A stretch of 64,000 bases of DNA, from positions 119,830,473 through 119,894,472 of the forward strand of contig CM054180.1 of assembly GCA_028829895.1 (NCBI GenBank), written 5' to 3'. Below, in pieces: positions 37,601 through 49,600 of this stretch. The translations under genes were made by a program, and so were the position numbers. This DNA comes from Sinotaia quadrata (taxonomy: Eukaryota; Mollusca; Gastropoda; Architaenioglossa; Viviparidae). Numbering within the stretch: position 1 is the first letter of the stretch; each line of letters starts with the position of its first letter. The notes beneath the pieces were generated by a model that saw nothing but the letters and a program-made list of their open reading frames with translations, was not told the origin of the DNA and did not search any database.

Positions 37601-40600
37601 GTTAATGAAAGTATCCAAAACACAACATTTTTTCACGTAGCTCCATTTTGGTTGCATATGCTTATGTTTGTTTAGCAACCATAGTATTTGAACAACAATT
37701 TTTTGTTTAATTGGCATATTTTGCAAATTATTGACAGCAGACATTTTCCAGGTTTGCTTAGCATCCAGTGTCTGAGCAGCAAGTTTTATTTTTGAATTTG
37801 GCATATTTTTTAGCCACATTGACAGCAAATATCCATCTTGTTGGAGATTATTTATTTGAAAAGTGCTGTGCCCATTGGTGAAACTAAAATCAAATTTAAT
37901 GGAATGGCTAGCAATTATGCAGTATCCACAAGCAGGGCTACATCTCAGGGACATTAAAGTCTGGCAAAACCTCCCCTTCCAAAAACCTAAATGAGAAAAT
38001 GCATTAGACTTTGATGTGTGTGAATCAGACCCATGCCACATGAACTTAGTTTTTACATTATTCTTAAAATACCCATACATTTTCTTGACAGATGTCAACA
38101 ATTTATTTTTCCAACAATTATATTCTGAATTATCATCTGTGTTTCATTGCTCTTTTTAATGTACTTGTGATATTTGATTTTGGGAGTGATTGATTTTATG
38201 TGACTGTGTGCTATTGTGAATTCAACATTTTTAATTATTTTAAGATAATATCAGGGATGTCAGAAATGCTGCTTATATATATGTTGTTTGTTTGGTATTT
38301 TGTAGTGCTGTTTTTTTATAATATATGTTGTTTGTTTGGTATTTTATAGTGCTGTTTTTAATAATATATGTTGTTTGTTTGGTATTTTATAGTGCTGTTT
38401 TTAATAATATATGTTGTTTGTTTGGTATTTTATAGTGCAGTTTTTAATAATATATGTTGTTTGTTTGGTATTTTGTAGTGCTGTTTTTAATAATATATGT
38501 TGTTTGTTTGGTATTTTGTAGTGCTGTTTTTAATAATATATGTTGTTTGTTTGGTATTTTGTAATGCTATTTTTAATAATTGCTCTTTCTTTTATCCACA
38601 GTACCTGCAGAAAGATCTACGAAGCCGTTTTGAGCTTGATGTGGATCAGGAACTTTTACTGCAAACGGCCTATCAGATCCGCTACAGTTCAAAGAAAATG
38701 AAAAAGTATGTTTGAAGATTTATTTATTATAATGCCTTGTGATTTTATGAAGCTGTGATACACCCAGTAAATATATCCTCAGATTCTCTCTCCATCATGG
38801 CTTGGCATTTTATGTGCAATGTTTTCTTGCAAATGTGTATTGTAAGTGAAAGGAAAACTGTGATCTCTAAGGGGTACTTTTCTTTTAGAAAAATGGTGGC
38901 CCAGCCATTGAGCGAAAGGGAATGGAGTTATTTGTATGCATGTGTTATGTAAGCATATATTGTTTGTATATCTGTGTGTGTTGTAATTGTGTATTGTTTG
39001 TGCATAAAGGTATTGTTTCTAGTGTATGCTTCTGAGCAGGATTAGTGTTCCTTTTATGCATTTATTGCTTCTGTACAAGATTTTGCTCCTAGTCACTGTT
39101 TTGCTTCTGTGCACATACAGCATATATTGTTTCTTGTAAGTGTGTTGTTATATGTACAAAGATATTGTTTCTTAAAAGTGTGTTCTCATAGGTACAAAGA
39201 CATTGTTTCTTGTGTCTTGTATTTGTACAAAAATATAGTTTCTTGTCAGTGTGTTGTTATATGTACAAAGACATGGTTTCTTGTCAGTGTGTTGTTATTT
39301 GTACAAAGACAATGTTTCTTGTGCCTCTTGTATTTGTACAAAGATATTGTTTCTTGTAAGTGTGTTGCTATATGTACAAAAGATATTGTTTCTTGTGTGT
39401 TGTTATATGTACAAAGATATTGTTCCTTGTATGTATATTATGCACACACAAAAATGTTCTTTGCAAAACCTGCATTGTCTGTAAATAATTTACAGCAAAC
39501 TTTTGTGTCCAGCAATCAGAATTTGACTGTACGTGTGAATGTCCATTGCATAACCCACTCTGTGTGTGAATGATTTACAAACTCAGTTATCAAATGCATA
39601 TAGAATTTGAGTATACACAAATGTTTCTTCCTTTCTATTGCCTGCACTAATTGTGTGTAAATGCATATGCATGTGTATTTGCTTAGCTCACACTGTGTAA
39701 ATAATTTACAGCAAACTTGATTATCTGGCATACATGGAAATTGAAGTGTGCCTTTAGTTCAAATGAGCCAAAAGGGAGATAGAAAAAGTGTCCAGAAAGC
39801 CGTTTTTTTAATGTATAAAATCTTGGAACTAATGTCAACAAAAATGCCTATAATAAATAATAGTAAATACTAAAACCAAGTATGAAGTTATTTAGAGTGC
39901 TCACTAAATGAATCATGCAAACTTGGAAATACCTGATGTTGCCAAGAGATACCTGATGTTGCCAAGAATATGCTACTACCTTAAGGTTTGTTTATGGTGT
40001 GATGTTGAGAAATACGCCTTGTGAGGAAAAAGGATCAGTTATGTACACTGACAGTTTTCTCTGAAACATTGCTTTATTCTAAACCTGTTTCTTTTCTGTA
40101 CAGCATGAGTTGGATTTCTGGCCTAAATAAAATATTTTTGTTGAAAAGTCTTTTGACCTGGTAATGAAAATAATGGAGTATTAAAATGTTATTTTTTCTA
40201 TTTTATGTCTTTCTGTATGCCTATGTTAAAATGCTTTTCATTTTGTATTAAGTTTATCACACAGATCTTGTTTCCCATTGTTTTTCCTGATTTATTTGGA
40301 TGTTAGCCTGTTTTAGTGACACCAACAATCAGAACTATTTATATATCGTGCATTTGTAAGTCCAATTCATAGAGTCCAGTCCTTAATTTATTTTTACATA
40401 TTCATTATTAGTTTCAATTTTTGGTGAATGCTTTAACTTAGCATCATCCTCTTAGTTATAAAAGTTCTTGAAGTCTTTTAGGTGCCAAACATGAAGTATT
40501 GCTAGAATCAGGCAGTTAAATATGGGAATAATAATTTTATTGTTTCTTTGCTGATGAAGGAGTTGTATACAAAGCAGAAAACACCATTTGATGTGTACAT

Positions 40601-43600
40601 GAAGACTCTTATTTTTTTTAAAAAGGATAAATATTTGTTGAAATGATACCTCTAATTCTCCTTGCTCTGTCCTTCCCATTGTACCTTATCCCAACATTAC
40701 CCAACCCCAAACTGATCAGGCCATAAGCATCCTCCACTTCAAATAGCTGAATGATTGATATAAAGATCAGAAACTAGTAAAACCCAATGAAATATTATAA
40801 CCTATACAGACAAACAACTTGATCTAATAATATTAAAGTAAAGAAGTTTGTGTCTGTGTTTTTGTGTGTGTGTGTGTAAATAGCACTCACTAAAACTTAC
40901 CAACTGATAAAAAATCCATTAACTATAATAAGTTGTGCAGACAAATAATTAGATCTAACAACACTTATAAGAAAGAAATGTATATATAATTTTACAGTTT
41001 ACATACTAATAAAACCTGTAATATTTAATAAGTTATGCAAAAAAATAATTAGATCTAATAATCTTTGTTATAGTAAAATATAATAGTCTGTGTATACAAA
41101 TAATTATATCTAATAATGCTGCTATAGTAAAGAAGAATGTATGTATACTGATATGAAATCATTTGAAGCTTAAAAACTAATAAAACCCCATAAAGCATTA
41201 AAAGCTGTGTAGTAAGTAATTAGGCATAATTGCATTCATAAAGCATTAAAATGTACATATCTACAAATTGTCTCCCTTTACATACCAGATCTGTTGAGAT
41301 CTCTACTTCAGCTTTTAAAAATCCTGTTAAATTGTTCACCTTTGATGTACAGTATGTTGTCAGTTTATAACAGTTTAAAACATGTAGGCCCTACTCTCTC
41401 ACTTCTTCTATCATTGTGTCTTAACTCTTTCATCTGTCGCATTCTTTTGTCTGTCTTTCTCCCCCTCTGGGTGATTTTTCCTTTTCCTCTTTCTCTCTCT
41501 TTGGGCTTTTGATTCAATTAGTTGGTTGCTGGTAAAAAGCACATCAAACCAACGAAATCAAACAACTGACGACATCGCCCACACAACAATGAAAGGAAAA
41601 TGCAAGAAACCTTAACACAATCCGCAACAACGCAAACCGACACAGAGCAGAAAACTCCCTCCAAAATGGATCAGAGACCAACAGAAACAGCAAGCACAAT
41701 ACATTCGTCAACTACAACCATGCATATCACAACAACCGCCACTCCAGGAGCTGTTGTTTTGGCTCATAAACACCCTGCTACTCTGGTATCAACAGTCCCC
41801 TCCCTTTCCCCCCTCAACCCCCTCACCCAGCTCGAAAGCGGCGGAAACCGAAAGCGCCCCCTACATTAGCAAGCAAAGTATCAACAGTACCTGCGCCAAT
41901 ACGGATACCGAAGGCGTTACGACCACCACCCTCCTGCCTTCAACAGAACCAAGAGGTACTAAAGGTTTTTACCTTTTGTCCCCGAGAACAGCAACACGGA
42001 GAAAAGTATTGTTATAGTCTGGAACTCGGCGAGAAATTTCCTGTGCTCTGTAGCTGCCCGTACGGTCCAAACCTACCATGGATACCGGAGACTGGGGGGC
42101 GGGGGAGTTGATTTGGAGAGGTACCGGACTAGCGTATGGATTCCGCTAGGGTGGCCCCGAAAACAGCCAAACATCGCCTGCACAACACATCAAGACAACT
42201 ACCTCATGGCTGGGATGGTGGGGGGGAGGGGAGTAGAAACAAAATAAAAACAACAACAGTCGCAACGAGGCAAGCACCAGAAAAAAGAAATCCAACATCT
42301 GCAGCACACAACACCAACCGCCCTCTTAGGAATACAGTGAGAAGAGGAAGGCTCCACAGGAATCCACCCAAAACCGAGATCTGAAGAAGATGTAAAGTTT
42401 TCACGCAATTCCTGTGGAGCACTAGAACAACAAGAATGGATTATGCAAAATCGAGCAAGGCCAGAAGTGCTTCCCCAAACATTAGTCGAATTAACACCAA
42501 AACTAAAGTCCACTCATGCAGAACTAGTGAAAATTGGCAGTGGACAGTAGTGGATCATATAACAGTTGTAGGCCATTTTACACTTTTTATATAATACAAC
42601 TATTATATTTATAATCCTGACCAAACAACATTTCCACGGGATGATACACATATTCATTTCATAGTAACAAAACACCAGTCAAAAGAGAATAGAAATGACA
42701 AAAATGCAGTATTAGAGAATGCAAGGACGTGCTTTTAATTCTTTATGAATATGAACTTTAGTGAGAGAGTTGTTCTTACTAATTTGGAAGCGCGTGTATT
42801 TTGTTTTGTTTTCTGACTATCATGATATCCATTGAAACTCTTAGTCTATTGGGGTTTGTTTGTTTTCTTTTCTTTTTTGTTTGAGCTGGTGGTGATAACA
42901 CTTTTATATATATAGAAACAACAAAAATGTTTATCATCTTTTATTAAGCAGATTTTTGGCCTTTTTCTCTGAAAGCTGAAGTAAGTATATATGCAGTTTA
43001 AGACTGTAGAGGCTTAGACTACAGTACTTGTGTGTCGCACTTGTTCATTAAGATTTCTTGCCTCTGCCTATGACGTAACTGATGGTGGTCATCATAAACA
43101 TTTTAAACATTTTAACATTGTTGGATAGTGCAAGTTGATACTCAGAATTCTGTAATAACTTTATCTCTCACACAAACTATTTCTCACACACGTGCGCGCG
43201 CACTATATTTTATTGTATCGACGGTACAATACACAACTGTATTGCTTGTATCGACAACGAAATATTTTTTTCCTGGCTTTTTTCCTCCAGTTGGTGACCC
43301 TCGGGGTTCAGTTCTCTGGCCACTTCTGTTTAACTTTTACATTAATGATCTTTCACTATTAAATCTGTCAGATTTTTTTTTTAATTGCTCGTCATCGTGT
43401 TTTGACATATTTGACAAAATTATAGGCTTCTGCAGAAGCTGCTCAACACAAAACAATTGAAATTTTAGCTGATCATAATACATGTATAATCTGTGGTGCC
43501 TGGAACAGGTTAGACTTTTAATTAAAAGTATTGCAGCGTGCTATTCAACTTTAAACCCAAAACTAACATAATGTTCTTTTGTGTCGATATATTTTGTTAT

Positions 43601-46600
43601 GCACTCTTGCTAAACTATCATTTAATCATTTTTGATTATCATGGTTCCATTATTTGCGGTACGTGTCTTCACCGTGTTCAAAAGTACCTTTGGGAATAAT
43701 TCTTTCTGGAGTGGTCATGTATATAAAAATATTCGACACACAAGGAACATTCTATTTAACATTTTTTTTAAAATAACAAAATTAAAATGGTATCAAACAA
43801 ATAAATTTAGAAACGTTCAAATTAAGTCTGAGATTTAGCGGTTCAGATATTATCTGGAATTCTCTCGCGATCCGTGAAAATTGAAGAAATCTGGATTTTA
43901 CACATCTAGGCATTAAGACAATGAATCTGGTAAACTGAAAAGAAAACCTGATGTGACCCAAACGGCCTTTGTTTCTCACTTGTTTACAATAAAAACACAC
44001 TTCACTGCATGAAATAAGCATTGCGAATATGTCAGATGTTCCATCAATATTATGTCGACTTACACCGTTGGAAAATAATATCGCTCGTTTATTATTTCCT
44101 TCATTCTCCTCTCTCTTTTCACAGTCAAACGCAGCACACACTCCTTCACATACACACGCATACGTCACCCGTTAAAACGGCTGGCGCGTGCGCACGTCCA
44201 ACATTGTCTCGTTAATGTTGTTCATTTCTTCTCGCTCGCTTTGAGACCTGAAATATGTTAAATACACTGATCTCGATGATGATGATGATAAAAAATATTT
44301 GCTATTATTATTTCGTCTCTTTATAGCTTTCCTCAAACATTTAAACTCAAATGTGTAAACAGTTACATAAGCTAGACTATGTGAGGATCATTCTGTTTAG
44401 TACATACACTGTCAGTGGCCGTCTAAACGCATGGGCACGCTGGACAGTTGCCCGGAACTCCACGAGCATAGGGGCCCTATGCTGATATACATGTTGTGAT
44501 TTGCTGTCCGTAGGCCTAATGCTGTTAAGACGGCCCTGCATACACTAGCAGACGCTGAAGGTACATCTAGTGAACAGGTAATATTTGGGGACAGGCTAGC
44601 TGTCTGTTAGTGTTATGACCTTTTTCTCAGATGTGATAACAGTACCCACAACGTTCAACATACTCTTCAATTTTCTTTACCCCAGTGCAGTTGTGCGCGT
44701 GTCAATGTGTGTGTGATTGAAGAGGGTGAGGTCGGAAGAAAATCTGGGCTGAACAGTATCATATTTTACCCTTGTCTGCCAAGTTGTGAAAGTTTGTTTA
44801 CAGCGGAGAAAACATAACAGGTGTCAACTGTGTTAAGATTTAGCGCCAGGGTCAAGTGCCGTATCGCGCCAATCTTTGACCTTGTGTCATGTGGTCGCAG
44901 TGGGATTTGACGCGCGTAGCGGCATTATAAGGCGCGTGTGCTGCGTTTGTTAGTGAAGTGCTTTATGTTCACTTGCTGCTCTAACCTTTATTGGGGGAGT
45001 GAGATGGGAGTCTATTAGCGTGTCACACACACACACAGACTGGTATGACCCAGGTGTCATTTGTGAGTGCTAGTTGAGACTATGCCAGTCTGTGTAAGAG
45101 AATATACAAATTAAATGCTAATAGTGTATTGCTTGCCGTTCTCGAGTGAACGCATAATAAGTCGTTGATTGCGCTTGTCGGAATGTTACCACCCAGTGGG
45201 GAGGACGTGTGTTAAATAATAGGTTATCTTGTGATAAAGGTATGCGCGACAATTCAAGCTTGTCAGCTTAGCAACATTCTTTGACTGTCGACCACGCTGG
45301 GTGGACACTATTTGGGTTGTTGCGGCCGAGTTCAGTGGAATGTGCATTAGTCGAAGTCTGGGCAACCCCTCATTTCACTGTTGAGGTCGAAACCTGGAAA
45401 GCCCTTTATTTCATTGTTGAGGTCGAAGCCTGGAAAGTCCCTCATTTCATTGTTGAGGTCGAAGCCTGGAAAGCCCCTCATTTCAGAGTTGAGGTCGAAG
45501 CCTTTTAAATTCTCTCATTTCAATGTTGAGGTCGAAGCCCTAAAAGCCCCTCATTTCAGTTTTGAGGATTGATAGAATTTCTTTTCCAGTCAAGGCGCAG
45601 AGTGGCTTAATGCCATCGGTATCTCCTTTCCGAATGTTAATTACACACGAACATTTATACCGGTGTCTTAGTCAGCCTAGATCGCTGCGTGACGTATGCC
45701 GGAAACCATGGTGTATTGTTTTGCGACGTATCTTCTTCACTCGAGAAACTTGTAGTAATTGCGACTGTTTTGTTAGTACGTTGTCATGGCTTTTTGGACA
45801 TTTTTTAGTATGTTGTGCCAAGAGATTAATTGATTAGGCTTTGTGCCAACAATTTCGAAAGACATGTTCATATCAGATTGGAGATATTTATTTATATTGA
45901 TCATACGTCGTTGTTGAAATAGAAAGGTCTGTTAGATTAAAGTAGATCTGATGGATCTAGTCTCGAACAGGGTTAGATGGCAGGTCTTATACCAGGCGAA
46001 TTATGTTTGCTTATTACAGACAAATCTCTACCGGTAATAGGAGTGAGGTCGTAGGCTGCAAGACCAATAGTAAGGAAAAAAATAGCACAGGAATAGGTAT
46101 ACACTGAGTCAAAAAAACTAGGCCAGTCAGACTGAATGTCTCCCCCCCCCCCAAGTTTGTGATCATTTTGTAGTTCATTGAAACTTTTATACTAAATTAT
46201 TTTTTTCGGATGGATGGATTCCCAATTAAGTTTGGGTGGCTGTAAAGGTGTCCTTTACGACTTTACGTCATAGGGCAATATCGTACAATATATACCGGAA
46301 TGTATGTCCGGCATAAAAACTTCACCCGTCAGTCTTTAAAATATGATTTTATGTGATAATTTGAATTTTGAGTTTCATTTATTTATTTTGTGTGTTATCG
46401 TCTACTATGTGCTGGAACAGCTTTGTTCGCATTACTTTCATTTCGTGTCATTTCAACTTTAGTTTCACGGGTATCTTTTAGTTGTGTGAGAGAGCCCATG
46501 TACACCCGAGGCATCAGGGAACTGATACTGTGAAAGACGATAAGAGATAGTCCATCAATTCTATTAGTTTCACGAGGCCATCCATTTTGGCCTCAATGGA

Positions 46601-49600
46601 GATATTCGTGTGATCCGGCCGCAGTGCTAAGTAGGACTGAACCGGTATCGACACAATAAGCACCATTCATTAACTAGTTAAGGGACAAGTAACTCTGTGT
46701 AACTGGTCGTCAAAGCAGCAGATAAAATTACCGTCTCGGTCTGCGTATCGCTGAAATACTAAAATTTTAATCCATGGGGAGGAGGGTAAGAGGGATAAAG
46801 TTTTGGACATCTGTTCAAATTTGAGTGCTGTTAGACTCTTTCAAGGCATATTATTGTATCACTGGATGACTGATCGAAACTTCTTTCACCGATCTTTGTA
46901 GATTTGTGGGTCGTCTGCTTCAGACATTCACACACCGAGCGAAGAATGCAATAGTCAAAGCTTCGTGTCTGGAAATAAGAGTGAGATTAATCTGACCATC
47001 TGCATGTTAATGAATTAATTAAGTAGGCTAAGTAAGTAATGATATATACTGGACTGTTGTTATTTATATGGATCAAGTATTCGTATATAGATTTTCTCAA
47101 TGGAACTAAATATTCTTGCAAGATTGGTAGTATTTTATTATCTTTTTAACCTGACTATAGTATTCAGGTCACTACACAGTTTCCTGTTGAATTCCCTCTG
47201 TGAGTATGAGCCCATGTGTGACAGATTTTCATACGTGGCGAATGATTCACTATTAAACGCTGTTAGTGCTGGTCACAGTGCGGGATGCATGTAAAATCGT
47301 TTGGACAGATTTTCTGTTTCCTTCTCGTAGTTTTGTCCGATTCTCTACGAAGCCCCTGTCTTTTCACTCTTCACTTTGGATGTATTACATGACGTATATT
47401 ATTTACCCCAAGTTTGATGCATCTCTACTACCAGATGTGATGTTCCGATAATCGTTGGATTACTTGTACTGTGTAGTGCGTGAGTGACTAGAGATGCTGA
47501 CAGTTGTGGCAGCCTGGGCATTGTCATTGTGTAGTGTTGAAATAGGATCGGAGTGTTTCACCATTAAAGTGGTTAGCGGGTGAGAAGAAGGGGGTTGGCT
47601 GGTTATTGGTTGTTTATCTTGGAGTGGGAGTGTTGATATTTATTCCTATTTGGAGCAGCATGACCAATAACGTGCGTCTCCAATCACCATGGATTTCCTT
47701 GATTATGGAGACGATGAGCAGTAAGTATAGTAGCACTAGTTTACAGCAGCATATTTTTAATCTTGATCTGTACTTTCACCACAAAGAGGGAAGACATGCC
47801 CCCCCCCCCCCACTGTATGCAAACATCAATAACCAATATTTGTTGTAGAAGCTGATTATTTTTAAATGTTCATATATTACTGCAATTAGCCTAAATAAGC
47901 AGAGATATGTGCAGTGTTTTCTAAAATGTGTTGTTGAACTTGTTCTTTAAATATTTCTTGTTTAATTATTATGTTGTTTTGCAATTAAAGCATTTATGAG
48001 ATATTACAATTGATATCTAGTCTTCTATCACACTTTAGTGAAAACAGATTTTCTCCACCACATTTGTCAATGCCATGTCAACTATAAAACAGTTACTACA
48101 TGTTTTGGAGGAGGAGGGGTGAAGGGGGTGTTTGTGGCAGAGTGAGAGAATTTATCTCATCAGTAGTTATGTGTGCATGCGAATCCGATATATCACTACA
48201 AGTATTTAATAATAAGTAGGCAGAGTTGGTGCTATGAATTAGAATGTGGAATAATGGACTTTTAGTTTTAATCAATGAAGGAGAGTACATTACTTCGGTA
48301 GCTTTGTTTAGTGATAACTGATTGGTTTTTTTTCTCCACTGCTCACAATAATTAATACATTGTAATAATAATAAAAGAACACTTAATAAAGCAGTTAATC
48401 TTTTAAAAGCTTATTTAAGTGTTTTACAATAATTATACATCAAATGCACAAGGTCTTTATACAACGAATTAGACACAAGAAACCTAAAGTTATAAGTAAA
48501 CAAAATGAATCTGTGTGTAAAATGATCTTGCAATATAAGAATAACAAAAACAACTGTATATTTACATAACACATGTATAAATTAAACATTTTGAATAAAC
48601 AACAGACAAAACTGTTCTTGTTGCTAACTGGGAGGTTGACTTTTTTTCTTTGCCCAATTCTTAGGCCTATCTGTTATTGTTTGGTTTTTAAAGAGTGTAA
48701 AGTATGTTCATCTGTATATGACTGAGTAAAGGCTGTTTTTCATCTGTTTTGTTGAGAGTTATATCTCTGATGAAAGTTATTTTATTTATTAGAACCATTA
48801 GAATAAGCCAATGACAGTTATGTTTGCTAAGAAAATAAATAAAGCATTAAATGTCTTTTAAAATATATTAAATTTGTTCATTTGTATATAAAATTTAAGC
48901 TATATTTAATGTTTTACTACACTACTCCTGTACTAGTATAATTTTAATTCAAAACATGGACTGCTTACTGGAATGTTCACTTCATTCCATGATACTTCAT
49001 TCCTTTACCCATTGATCCTAAATTTTGCAGTTCAGTTGATTTGTAAGAGGAACTAGAGACTTTATTGTATTGTATCCTATATTAAAATAATTTGTAATGT
49101 GTTGTAGCAGTACTGTTAATATTAGATTTAGAATTATACCATTTATTGTTTAAACTAAAAACATATATATGTATAAAAAATATAGTTTCTTTGTAAAGTG
49201 TATGTGTTACATTTATTTTATATCTTTGTGTTGTGTGGCATTTCTAACTCGCTGGTGCTTCTTTAGTACAATTAAAGCATGAACACATAAGTTGTTAGTT
49301 GATAGTGATGTTAAATAGCAAAAGAAATTTTTGTTCTAATAAACCACTTCTTCCTTATGCCAACTTGCTGTGTATGATACTTCCGGTTAGATAAGAGTGA
49401 ATTGTGATACTTTACTGGATCTCATCCATTTCTTTTTTATGTCAAGAGTTGGCCCAGCAGCACAGCTGCTTTGAAGTCAGAGTTATTATATAATATTAAC
49501 AATAAAGTACATGTATAGAAGAAATAAAATGAACATTTTAAAGAACCATCAACTGGCAGTTAGCAGTATTAGTAGTAACTAACACAGTAGTAAAGAAGTT

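Noticed and set aside
39109..39573. 154-codon + frame
   Set aside because: It is a translation of the 35-bp minisatellite with Cys-Tyr-Lys repeats and has no splice context.
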